Shown here piece by piece: positions 7,649-15,975 of a stretch of 24,225 nt of DNA (position 1 is the first letter of the stretch; each line of letters starts with the position of its first letter). A program made the position numbers and the translations under genes. The DNA is taken from contig CAZSWS010000042.1 in assembly GCA_964610765.1 (NCBI GenBank), positions 1-24,225 on the forward strand. The letters are read 5' to 3'. The notes beneath the pieces were generated by a model. The model saw only the letters and a list, made by a program, of their open reading frames with translations. It had not been told where the DNA came from and did no database searches. Source of the stretch: CAZSWS01 sp964610765. GTDB taxonomy: Bacteria > Bacteroidota > Bacteroidia > Bacteroidales > Tannerellaceae.

Positions 7649-8989
7649 TTAATTTTCATCGTCAAATAAACCTTTACCAAAGGTGTCAATCCCTTTCTTA
7701 ATTCGTACCATAAAGGCGTTTTTCTTAGCAGGGTCTTTTGTTTTGACAGGTTTCTTTTTGACTATTTTTTCAACGGGTTCATCCATGGGAGTGAAGAGTG
7801 TCTTTTGCTTTTCCTCTTGAGGTACTTCCTCTTCGACGATTACTTGGGCGCAGTTTTCTGTGCCTTGAAGCAGCAAACTAATGGCAACCATTAGTTCCGG
7901 GTTGTTTGCAAAAGAACTGTTTTCTATAATCCCTTTCCGTAGTGTGCCAATTCGTACATCCATTTCGAAAATGTCGCGTATGGCTTCAGGGAGGTTCTTC
8001 AAGAAAGCTCCGCCTCCGGTGATGATGATGCCTGCACCTAATGACTCTTTAAGTCCGGTGCGGTCTAAGCAGGCATGAACATTTTCTAGTATCTCTTTCA
8101 TCCGAGATTCGATGATGATGTTCAAGTCTGAAAGGCTTACTTCACGAGCACCCATACCTTCAGCAGCATTTAGTTTGATGGTATAGTCATTTTCCTTGTT
8201 TGAAACAGCACTGCCGTAGGTGACTTTTAAGCGTTCGGCTTCAGACTCAACGATATGTAATGACATGATGTCGCGGGTAATCAGGTTGCTACCAAAAGGT
8301 ATGATAACGAGCTCTTCCAATCGGTTGTTTTTGTAGACACTGAGTGAGGTGACTCCCGCTCCAAAGTCAATCAGGGCACAACCTAAGTCTTTTTCGTCGT
8401 CGCTTAATGCTACATCAGCGAGAGCCAGAGGAGAGACTATGATATTTGCTATATCTTTTTTTGCCCGGTCTGATATGCTTGTTACGATGTTCCGCCTGAC
8501 AGACGGTCTGGCAACTATCAGTTTGTAATGGGCTTCTATCCTGGATGCTAAGACGCCTACCGGATTGGGTTCTTGCTTGCCATCCAGGAAATAGTTTGGT
8601 GAGACAGAGGATAGTACGTCTAGCATTTCCGGGTTGAAGCGTTCGCATTCATCTTTCAGTTCGTCCAGGTCTTGTTGAGTAACAATGCCTTCTTTGGGTG
8701 ATTTGGCTACCACATGGTCGATGGAGCGTATAGATTGACCGCCTATACCCACATAGACTTGACTAATCTTAGCTCCTCCTATTTTATTTTCAAGTTTTAA
8801 TAATAGTCGTTTGATGCGATTGGCAGATTCTTCTACATTGTAGATTGTACCACGTCGTATGCACGAAGCCGAATTTTCCATTTCATAAGCAAGTATAGAA
8901 AAGACACCTGCACTGTTTTTTGATCCTATTATTCCGGCTATATGACTTGTGCCTAAGTCAATCGCTGCTATAAAGTCCGTATATGCCAT
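7649..8989 (-). CDS. ftsA: Cell division protein FtsA
   Basis: 446 residues. FtsA is the actin-like ATPase that tethers FtsZ to the membrane and recruits later divisome proteins. Actin-fold motifs: phosphate-1 loop DLGTSHIAGIIG (11-22), phosphate-2 loop LIDFGAGVTSLSVYK (206-220), and the adenosine loop IIITGGGAFL (321-330). The SHS2/1C domain lies at about 85-165. A charged linker (about 383-422) leads to an amphipathic C-terminal helix (about 425-443, with VRIKKGIDTFGKGLF) of the membrane-targeting type. The start ATG follows the ftsQ stop with a single base between them (TGATATG), which suggests translational coupling. ftsZ follows after 8 nt. Confidence 0.97.
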   Translation of the reverse strand: MAYTDFIAAIDLGTSHIAGIIGSKNSAGVFSILAYEMENSASCIRRGTIYNVEESANRIKRLLLKLENKIGGAKISQVYVGIGGQSIRSIDHVVAKSPKEGIVTQQDLDELKDECERFNPEMLDVLSSVSPNYFLDGKQEPNPVGVLASRIEAHYKLIVARPSVRRNIVTSISDRAKKDIANIIVSPLALADVALSDDEKDLGCALIDFGAGVTSLSVYKNNRLEELVIIPFGSNLITRDIMSLHIVESEAERLKVTYGSAVSNKENDYTIKLNAAEGMGAREVSLSDLNIIIESRMKEILENVHACLDRTGLKESLGAGIIITGGGAFLKNLPEAIRDIFEMDVRIGTLRKGIIENSSFANNPELMVAISLLLQGTENCAQVIVEEEVPQEEKQKTLFTPMDEPVEKIVKKKPVKTKDPAKKNAFMVRIKKGIDTFGKGLFDDEN

Positions 8990-8990
8990 A

Positions 8991-9725
8991 TCAACTGTTG
9001 TTTTTTATACAAACCAACTGGTTCTTATATTTCAAATTAATTATCTTGTATTTCTCCCAACCTGTTTTGGGGATTACTTGTTCGTAAAAAAGCATTAGAT
9101 TCTTTAGTTTCTCTTCATAGTCATCTAATGCACCAAGTATGATTCGATGATTACCTACACGCGGAATCAATTCTACATCTCCATTGGGATGTACGTATAT
9201 TTGCTCTATTTGGTTGTCCCAAAACTTGTTGTTACGCAAAAATAACGTAAAATCATATAAGTTGGTCATTGCGAACTCTTTTTCTATACTGCCTGTTGCT
9301 AAAGGAACATCCACTGCGTAGTTCGGTGTATAGGGCATATAGCGTCCGGAATTGTCAATGTAATAATTTCCGTTATTGCTGATAATACGTAAGATAGGGA
9401 TTTTTTGTTCGATGACAAACTTAATTATTCCGGAAGGTGTTTTAAATACTTCAACGTTGGCTATCAATTCGTTTCCCATCAATGTCTTTTCTATTTCTTC
9501 CGTATTAATAGCTGCCATTGGTTTGTCAATCGGAGATATCTGATGGCTGTTTAGGTAGCGCAATACCTCTTTTTTGGATATAAAATGTTGCTTCAGACTA
9601 TCAGATATGATAATCTCAATACCGCTGCATGTGCGATTGCTCCCTTTGCCTGAAAGAAGTGTAATGGCAAAAGCAACATATCCAATGAGGAGGATAGCGA
9701 TGATGATGGGTATTTTACGTGCCAC
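8991..9725 (-). CDS. ftsQ: Cell division protein FtsQ
   Basis: 244 residues starting with GTG at 9725, inside the last codons of murC (11-nt overlap). Topology is a short basic cytoplasmic start (MARK), one TM helix (about 5-24), then a periplasmic part. After the TM comes IEIIISDSLKQHFISKKEVL (37-56), typical of the POTRA region of FtsQ/DivIB, followed by the FtsQ beta domain with LATGSIEKEF. FtsQ bridges early and late divisome components through FtsL/FtsB. The weak family conservation is normal for FtsQ; position between murC and ftsA is strong support. ddl, often found before ftsQ in other phyla, is absent. Confidence 0.93.
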   Translation of the reverse strand: MARKIPIIIAILLIGYVAFAITLLSGKGSNRTCSGIEIIISDSLKQHFISKKEVLRYLNSHQISPIDKPMAAINTEEIEKTLMGNELIANVEVFKTPSGIIKFVIEQKIPILRIISNNGNYYIDNSGRYMPYTPNYAVDVPLATGSIEKEFAMTNLYDFTLFLRNNKFWDNQIEQIYVHPNGDVELIPRVGNHRIILGALDDYEEKLKNLMLFYEQVIPKTGWEKYKIINLKYKNQLVCIKNNS

Positions 9726-11100
9726 TATATGTCAGGATGTTTTTAATGGGAGTAATCAATTCAGCTATATCACCTGCACCCATCGTAAGGATTACTTCAG
9801 CCGGATAGTCTGCCAGAAAAGTCAAAAGCTCTTCTTTGGATATAAGCTGTTTAGATGGATTCGTAACTTTATCAAATATGAGTTGGGACGTAACGCCTTG
9901 AATGGGCTTCTCTCTTGCGGGATAGATGTCCAGCAGCAGTAGCTTGTCAGCTAACGAAAGACTTTCGGCAAACTGATCTGCAAAGTCTCTGGTTCGGCTA
10001 TATAGGTGAGGCTGAAAAATGACGGTGACCGCCTTGTCTTTGTATAATTCTTTGACCGAGCTGATACTGGCTTTTATCTCAGCCGGATGATGAGCATAGT
10101 CGTCTATAAACACGACACGGTCTGTTTTTAACTGGATGTCAAACCGTCTTTTCACCCCTTGGTAGCTAGCTATGCCTGCTCTTATTTCTTTTTCGGAAGC
10201 CCCATTCATTAATGCTATAGCGATGGCTGCTACGGCATTCTCAACATTAATCATGACCGGAACACCTAGTTGCAATCCATCAATTCGTTTATGGTTGTGA
10301 GATACAAAGTCGAATCGAAGTTCACCTTTATCTATCTGAATATTTTCAGCATAAAAATCAGCTTGTTCTTCACCCGAATAGGTGTATAGAAGTACCCCTT
10401 CCTGAAGTTTGGGAGTTATGTCAACTCCTTTCTTAAGTAGTAAAGCACCTCCACGGCGAATCAGTGAAGTGAAACTCTCAAAGCTATCCCGATAAGCGTC
10501 CGAAGTATCATAAATATCTAAATGATCCGGATCTGCTGAGGTTATAACAGCCATGTAGGGTGATAGATGCAGGAATGACCGATCATACTCATCGGCTTCA
10601 ATCACGGTCAAATCGCTAGTGGATGAAAGCATCAAATTGCTTTCATAAGGTTTTAAAATTCCACCCAGAAAAGCATTACAATCTACCCTTGATTGTTTTA
10701 GTAGGTGAGCCAGCATGGATGAAGTAGTCGTTTTACCGTGTGTTCCGGCGATGCAAAGCCCTTTGTTATGTTGAGTGATTAAGCCTAAGACCTCTGCTCT
10801 TTTCATTACTTGAAAGCCTCTTGACCGAAAGAAAAAGAGTTCCGAATGTTCTGCCGGGACAGCCGGCGTATATACGACCAATGTCGTGGATAGATTTTTA
10901 AACGACTCAGGTATCAGTTGTATGTTGTCTTCATAGTGTATGTCAGCTCCTTCATTGTTTAAACATTGGGTTAACTGGCTGGGCACACGGTCATATCCGG
11001 CAATGTTTTTATGTAATGAAAGGAAATAGCGTACCAGTGCGCTCATACCTATGCCACCGGCTCCAATGAAATATACGTTTTCTATACTATTCAGATTCAT
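9715..11100 (-). CDS. murC: UDP-N-acetylmuramate--L-alanine ligase MurC
   Basis: 461 residues, normal MurC length. It adds L-Ala to UDP-MurNAc with ATP in the cytoplasm, the first step of stem-peptide synthesis. The N-terminal UDP-binding loop is FIGAGGIGMSALVRYF (11-26). The ATP loop GTHGKTTTSSML spans 119-130. The central domain has EADEYDRSFLHL and SADPDHLDIYD, and the C-terminal domain has DDYAHHPAEI, a Mur ligase hallmark, and QPHLYSRTRDF. It starts 18 nt after the murG stop, and its end overlaps the ftsQ start. Confidence 0.98.
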   Translation of the reverse strand: MNLNSIENVYFIGAGGIGMSALVRYFLSLHKNIAGYDRVPSQLTQCLNNEGADIHYEDNIQLIPESFKNLSTTLVVYTPAVPAEHSELFFFRSRGFQVMKRAEVLGLITQHNKGLCIAGTHGKTTTSSMLAHLLKQSRVDCNAFLGGILKPYESNLMLSSTSDLTVIEADEYDRSFLHLSPYMAVITSADPDHLDIYDTSDAYRDSFESFTSLIRRGGALLLKKGVDITPKLQEGVLLYTYSGEEQADFYAENIQIDKGELRFDFVSHNHKRIDGLQLGVPVMINVENAVAAIAIALMNGASEKEIRAGIASYQGVKRRFDIQLKTDRVVFIDDYAHHPAEIKASISSVKELYKDKAVTVIFQPHLYSRTRDFADQFAESLSLADKLLLLDIYPAREKPIQGVTSQLIFDKVTNPSKQLISKEELLTFLADYPAEVILTMGAGDIAELITPIKNILTYSGT

Positions 11101-11118
11101 ATCTACCTTCGTTTAATT

Positions 11119-12240
11119 CTATTTGCTTTTCTTTTTATTGTTGTTGATAAGGTGTACAATTTCGTCAACAATTCGATCAGCACTTCCAAGTTGAGCTAAA
11201 TTAAGCATATTTTTCTTGAAAGTATCGATAAGTTGCTCATCATTTATGATTTCAACAACGGTATGTGCTAGTTTGTTTTTGGCCTCACTATCCAAAACCA
11301 TAGCTGCTGCATGTTTAGATTCAATAGCCAGTGCGTTTTTAGTTTGATGATCTTCTGCAACGTTAGGTGAGGGAACAAGTATAGCTGGTTTTCCAAGCAT
11401 GCATAGTTCTGATATAGAACTAGCTCCGGCTCTGGACACGACCAAATCCGCCACAGCATATGCATAATCCATACGTGTGATGAAATCATAGATGCGCACA
11501 GAAGTAGTATCCACTTGGTCTTCTAGCTCTTTGATTTGCTGATAATAGCTTTTTCCTGTTTGCCAGATAACTTGTATTCCGTCTTTTAGTAATGTGTTTA
11601 AACCCAGCTTTATGCTTTCGTTGATGGTGCGCGCCCCCAGACTCCCACCAATCACGAGTAATGTTTTTTTGCTGGGCGATAGGTTAAAATACTTAAAAGC
11701 TTCCTCTCTTTTTTCAGCCGTAAGTTGCAAGTCTTCTCTGATAGGGTTGCCGGTAAGTATGGTTTTTGCCGGTGGGAAAAAAGCATCCATATTGTCGTAA
11801 GCAACGCATATCTTGGTAGCTCGTTTACTTAGTAACTTATTAGTAACCCCTGCATAAGAGTTTTGCTCTTGTATCAATGTAGGAATTTTCATGGAAGAAG
11901 CTTGCCATAGTACCGGACCGCTGGCATAACCACCAACCCCAATAACAATATCCGGTTTGAAGTCGCGAATAGTTTTTTTAGCGAGTCGCAAACTTTTGAA
12001 TAGTTTGAGTACTATTTTAAAGTTATTGAATAGGTTTTGACGGTCTAATCCGCTGACAGGTAGTCCCACGATGGGGTATCCTGCTGCAGGCACACGTTCC
12101 ATTTCCATTCTTCCAATCGCTCCAACAAAAAGGATATCGCTATCGGGATATCTTTTCTTAAAGGCATTGGCTATAGATATGGCCGGAAAGATATGTCCTC
12201 CGGTTCCTCCTCCACTGATGATTATTTTATACTTCTTCAT
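11119..12240 (-). CDS. murG: UDP-N-acetylglucosamine--lipid I GlcNAc transferase MurG
   Basis: 373 residues. MurG is the GT-B membrane-associated enzyme that turns lipid I into lipid II on the inner face of the cytoplasmic membrane. The N-terminal glycine loop GGGTGGHIFPA (10-20) and the second loop VIGVGGYASGP bind the lipid-linked acceptor. In the C-terminal domain VIGGSLGARTIN, SRAGASSISELCMLGKPAILVP and the nearby DHQTKNA bind UDP-GlcNAc. Its ATG lies inside the 3' end of ftsW (14-nt overlap), consistent with translational coupling. Confidence 0.98.
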   Translation of the reverse strand: MKKYKIIISGGGTGGHIFPAISIANAFKKRYPDSDILFVGAIGRMEMERVPAAGYPIVGLPVSGLDRQNLFNNFKIVLKLFKSLRLAKKTIRDFKPDIVIGVGGYASGPVLWQASSMKIPTLIQEQNSYAGVTNKLLSKRATKICVAYDNMDAFFPPAKTILTGNPIREDLQLTAEKREEAFKYFNLSPSKKTLLVIGGSLGARTINESIKLGLNTLLKDGIQVIWQTGKSYYQQIKELEDQVDTTSVRIYDFITRMDYAYAVADLVVSRAGASSISELCMLGKPAILVPSPNVAEDHQTKNALAIESKHAAAMVLDSEAKNKLAHTVVEIINDEQLIDTFKKNMLNLAQLGSADRIVDEIVHLINNNKKKSK

Positions 12241-13501
12241 GTTCGCTTATTTCAATCGGTTCGTCCGGAAGTGCCACAGCAGCATCCTCTTCTGTATCGG
12301 CGTCTGTAAAGAGCTCATCTTCTTTTAATCTACCATCCATGCCGGCATTGAACCGGCTTATACTTATAATAATGCCGAAATAGACGCAGTTGATAATGGT
12401 TGAGGTTCCTCCACGACTGATAAGGGGTAGGGGTTGCCCGGTTACGGGGAAGAAACTCGTGGCTATAGCCATGTGAAACAAAGCCTGTGTTACAATCAGC
12501 AGACCACATCCCAGCACTAAAAAGCGTGGGAATAGTTTGTCTGATCGCCTGGCTATTGTTCCTACTCGCATGAGTAAGAAAAGATAAAGAAACAAGACGA
12601 CCAACCCGCCTACCAATCCCCATTCTTCAATGATTATTGCGTAGATAAAGTCAGAATAGGCTTGTGGCAGAAAGTCTCTTTGCGTACTGTTTCCGGCCAT
12701 TTTCCCTAATACACCTCCTTGGGCAACAGCTATCTTGGCGTGTGAATATTGGTAGTTGTCATCGTCAATTATGTAGGTATCTGAATCATGTCCCTCGTTT
12801 TTTACTTCTGAATGCTCCAATAGCCTGTTTTTCCATGTTTTGGCACGGGATATCTTGTCTAGAGCCGAGTCGGGCATCAGAAAGAGTCCTCCAAGTAATA
12901 AGCCTCCCAGTGCTAAGACAGCAACGGCAAGGATAAGCAGTTTCTTCATAGGCATGCATGAAATAAACATCAACAAGGAGCATACAAAGAAAAGAAGGAT
13001 GGCGGTAGATAGGTTTTCCGTGAAAATAAGCAAGCAAGTTGCCCCTATAGCAATGATGTTGGTGATAAATATTTTATCATATCCAAACTTTTTGGCTTTA
13101 GCCATGAAAAAGGCCACAAACGCAATGCAGCATAACTTAGCTAACTCAGAAGGCTGAAAGCGAAATCCGAAAAGGCTAATCCAGCGGCTTGCATCATTCT
13201 CGCTCACACCCATAACGAGTGTAGCCATCAATAGAACAATAGAAGCAGGAAGACCGACAACAGCCAGCACGCCAAACCACTTGCTAGGGATATATTGCAA
13301 GACCAAAACAGTGAGCAGTCCCAGTCCTAAAAACCGAGCATGTTTGGTCACGGGCTCCCAGAAATAGGTGTTTTTATAGGCAAGTGTACTGGTAGCACTA
13401 AAAACAGATGTGAGCGAAATGGCCATCAATAAGAATAAGATGATCCAAATCATGTAGTCACCCCTGAGTAGTTTGTTGGTTAATCCCATTCGTTTTTCCA
13501 T
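12227..13501 (-). CDS. ftsW: SEDS-family peptidoglycan glycosyltransferase FtsW
   Basis: 424 residues, with about ten membrane segments and a soluble acidic C-tail (about 385-424). SEDS proteins polymerise lipid II; FtsW does this at the septum with its partner class B PBP, here the ftsI product encoded upstream in the same operon. Conserved stretches include RWISLFGFRFQPSELAKLC (around residues 105-125), IAVAQGGVLGKMAGNS and DFIYAIIIEEWGLVGG in the large loop and following helix, and the C-terminal GQPLPLISRGGTSTI, the SEDS signature. A soluble loop of about 50 residues (around 210-260) lies before IAVAQGG. murD ends 8 nt before its start and its end overlaps murG. FtsW rather than RodA is chosen because of the dcw context. 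Confidence 0.95.
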   Translation of the reverse strand: MEKRMGLTNKLLRGDYMIWIILFLLMAISLTSVFSATSTLAYKNTYFWEPVTKHARFLGLGLLTVLVLQYIPSKWFGVLAVVGLPASIVLLMATLVMGVSENDASRWISLFGFRFQPSELAKLCCIAFVAFFMAKAKKFGYDKIFITNIIAIGATCLLIFTENLSTAILLFFVCSLLMFISCMPMKKLLILAVAVLALGGLLLGGLFLMPDSALDKISRAKTWKNRLLEHSEVKNEGHDSDTYIIDDDNYQYSHAKIAVAQGGVLGKMAGNSTQRDFLPQAYSDFIYAIIIEEWGLVGGLVVLFLYLFLLMRVGTIARRSDKLFPRFLVLGCGLLIVTQALFHMAIATSFFPVTGQPLPLISRGGTSTIINCVYFGIIISISRFNAGMDGRLKEDELFTDADTEEDAAVALPDEPIEISEHEEV

Positions 13502-13509
13502 ATCGTAAA

Positions 13510-14715
13510 TTATAACTTGCGTACTTGTTTTTTAAATTGGTCACCTCTGTCTTCATAGCTTGTGAACAAGTCAAAACTGGCGCAACAAGGTGAAAGTAGT
13601 ACCGTATCTCCCTTTTCAGCCAGTTGATAAGCCTTTTTTACGGCATCTTCCATAGAAGAGGTATCTTCAATATATTCAACCTTATTGTCAAAGAAGCTGT
13701 GTAGCTTTTGATTATCTTTCCCTAAAAAGACCAAGGCACGTACTTTCTTATTGATTAATGTTTCTATTTCACTGTAGTCATTTCCTTTATCTGTACCCCC
13801 TAAAATAAGGACGATTTTAGAATGAATGCTTTGAAGTGCATACCAACATGAATTCACATTTGTAGCTTTCGAGTCGTTCACATAATCCACGCCTTTCACT
13901 CTGGCTACATATTCTAACCGATGAGGAACACCGGAAAAATCGCTTAATGAAGCCCGAATCTTTTCATTGCTGATTTCGAGTATTTTCGCACTGATAGCAG
14001 AAGCCATTGAATTATGCATATTGTGCTTTCCGCGTAGTGATATTTCGTCGATGTTCATATCAAAATTACTTTGGTTAATGTTTAAGATAAGTTGTTGGTT
14101 TTCAATATAAGCAACCGCCTTCAGATGTTTGTCTTCAGCAAACGGCAAAAGCTGTGCTTTGGGTGAGTGTTTCTGAATCCCTTCTTGGATGACGGGATCG
14201 TCGTGCCAGTATATGAAATAGTCTGACGAAGTTTGATTTTGAATGATTCTAAACTTCGCCTCTGCATATTTTTCAAATTGATACTCGTAGCGGTCTAAAT
14301 GGTCCGGCGTGATATTAAGCAGTACGGCAATGTTTGCTTTAAACTCGTACATACTGTCCAGCTGGAAACTACTAAGTTCAATAACATAGTGGCTGTGAGG
14401 CTCTCGCGCCACTTGATAGGCCAAGCTTTTCCCTATGTTTCCGGCTAGTCCAACATCAATCCCTGCTTGTTTTAGAATATAGTAAGTTAGCGAGGCTGTG
14501 GTCGTTTTTCCATTACTCCCGGTAATGCATACCATGAAAGCGTCTTTTGCGTAACGACCGGCAAACTCTATTTCAGAAATAACAGGTATNNNNNNNNNNN
14601 NNNNNNNNNNNNNNNNNNNNNNNNNNNNNNNNNNNNNNNNNNNNNNNNNNNNNNNNNNNNNNNNNNNNNNNNNNNNNNNNNNNNNNNNNAATATGACGAT
14701 ACGTTTTTTCTTCAT
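13510..14715 (-). CDS. murD: UDP-N-acetylmuramoylalanine--D-glutamate ligase MurD, interrupted by an assembly gap
   Basis: The start is ATG 14715 (MKKKRIVI), whose A is shared with the mraY stop codon (TAATG). MurD adds D-Glu to UDP-MurNAc-L-Ala. After 8 codons the sequence enters 100 N (14590-14689) and resumes in frame at IPVISEIEFAGRYAKDAF. The ATP loop ITGSNGKTTTASL, LNITPDHLDRY, LRGKHNMHNSMAS, the VNDSKATN motif and the C-terminal LSPCCASFDLF are intact. Only about 367 residues are visible, against a usual length of about 440-450. The Lys of GSNGKT sits at residue 68 when N are counted as 100, against about 110-115 normally, so most of the N-terminal UDP-binding domain is hidden. The gene is probably whole in the organism and broken only in the assembly. 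Confidence 0.93.
   Translation of the reverse strand: MKKKRIVIXXXXXXXXXXXXXXXXXXXXXXXXXXXXXXXXXXIPVISEIEFAGRYAKDAFMVCITGSNGKTTTASLTYYILKQAGIDVGLAGNIGKSLAYQVAREPHSHYVIELSSFQLDSMYEFKANIAVLLNITPDHLDRYEYQFEKYAEAKFRIIQNQTSSDYFIYWHDDPVIQEGIQKHSPKAQLLPFAEDKHLKAVAYIENQQLILNINQSNFDMNIDEISLRGKHNMHNSMASAISAKILEISNEKIRASLSDFSGVPHRLEYVARVKGVDYVNDSKATNVNSCWYALQSIHSKIVLILGGTDKGNDYSEIETLINKKVRALVFLGKDNQKLHSFFDNKVEYIEDTSSMEDAVKKAYQLAEKGDTVLLSPCCASFDLFTSYEDRGDQFKKQVRKL
14590..14689. other. Assembly gap (100 N) inside murD
   Basis: Exactly 100 N, the usual placeholder for a gap of unknown size. It removes the N-terminal domain of murD. From the family length I infer about 230 nt are really missing, and the true length must leave remainder 1 on division by 3 to keep the frame. 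Confidence 0.95.
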
Positions 14716-15971
14716 TATCGCATTTTTAGGGTTACAATGGTTATTACTGCCAAAATGATACCTATCAACCAAAAACGGACGACTATCTTCGATTCAGGGA
14801 CAATATTTAGGGGTTTTTGTAAGATAGCATCTATACCTATATTCCCTTGTTTTTGGAAGTGGTGGTGCAGCGGAGTCATTTTAAATATCCGCTTTCCAAC
14901 GCCATATTTTCGTTTGGTAAATTTAAAATAGAAAACCTGCATGATGACAGAAAGGCTTTCTACGAAGAAGATTCCACAAAGGATAGGTATCAAAAGCTCT
15001 TTACGAATAAGGATGGCAAAAACAGCAATGATGCCCCCCAATGTAAGACTGCCTGTATCACCCATAAATACTTGTGCCGGATAAGAATTATACCATAAAA
15101 AACCCAGTGTTGCCCCAATCATAGCCGCTGCAAAAACCACTAATTCTTCTGCTTCCGGAATAAACATGATGTTGAGGAAAGACGCAAACTGCGCATGCGA
15201 TGACATATAGGCCAAAATGCCTAGTGCAGCCCCAATAATGGCTGACGACCCAGCAGCCAACCCATCTAGCCCATCGGTCAAATTAGCACTGTTAGATACG
15301 GCAGTGACAATGATAATAACTACAAAGATGAAAACTGCCCAGACTAGTGGTTCTTTATGTTCGCCCGCCCAGCTAACCAGTGATGAATAGTCGAAGTTGT
15401 TGTTTTTAACAAAAGGAATGGTCGTTTTGGTTGATTTCGTATCGTAGTTGTGGAAGCGGACACTTTCTACCCGGTCTTCTTTGAGTGTTTCAATGTTTTC
15501 TTTGATGACCACATCCGGACTTAAAAACATGACTAAACCTACAATTAAACCCAGCCCAACCTGAGCAATGATTTTAAATCGCCCTTGCAATCCCTCCTTG
15601 TCCTTTTTGAACACTTTGATGTAGTCGTCAGCAAATCCTAAACAGCCGAGCCATACGGTTGTAAATATCATGAGCCAGATATACACATTGAAGCGGGCAA
15701 ATAAGATAGTAGGTATAAGGATGGAGATAATAATGATGATTCCACCCATTGTGGGTGTTCCTTTTTTGCTTAGTTGTCCTTCCAGACCCAACTCACGCAC
15801 TGTTTCACCAATTTGCATTTTGCGTAGCCGATTGATGATTTTACGACCGATAATGGTGGATATGAAGATGGATAAGATAATAGCAAATCCGGAACGGAAT
15901 GAAATATATTTAAACATGCCGGCACCCGGAAAGTCTAGTTTATCCAAATATTCAAACAAGTAGTATAACAT
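14715..15971 (-). CDS. mraY: Phospho-N-acetylmuramoyl-pentapeptide transferase MraY
   Basis: 418 residues, a polytopic membrane enzyme that transfers phospho-MurNAc-pentapeptide to undecaprenyl phosphate to make lipid I. Motifs: KKGTPTMGGI (69-78), the catalytic LGFADDYIKVFKK (111-123) with its Asp pair, SNSANLTDGLDGLAAG (226-241), VFMGDTGSLTLGG, and the cytoplasmic MTPLHHHFQKQG near the C-terminus. About 55 residues (152-205, charged, with no membrane segment) sit between two TM helices before NLTDGLDG, making the protein longer than the roughly 360-residue E. coli form. murE ends 4 nt before its start, and murF, which normally sits between them, is absent. The stop overlaps the murD start by one base. 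Confidence 0.98.
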   Translation of the reverse strand: MLYYLFEYLDKLDFPGAGMFKYISFRSGFAIILSIFISTIIGRKIINRLRKMQIGETVRELGLEGQLSKKGTPTMGGIIIIISILIPTILFARFNVYIWLMIFTTVWLGCLGFADDYIKVFKKDKEGLQGRFKIIAQVGLGLIVGLVMFLSPDVVIKENIETLKEDRVESVRFHNYDTKSTKTTIPFVKNNNFDYSSLVSWAGEHKEPLVWAVFIFVVIIIVTAVSNSANLTDGLDGLAAGSSAIIGAALGILAYMSSHAQFASFLNIMFIPEAEELVVFAAAMIGATLGFLWYNSYPAQVFMGDTGSLTLGGIIAVFAILIRKELLIPILCGIFFVESLSVIMQVFYFKFTKRKYGVGKRIFKMTPLHHHFQKQGNIGIDAILQKPLNIVPESKIVVRFWLIGIILAVITIVTLKMR

Positions 15972-15975
15972 GAGG

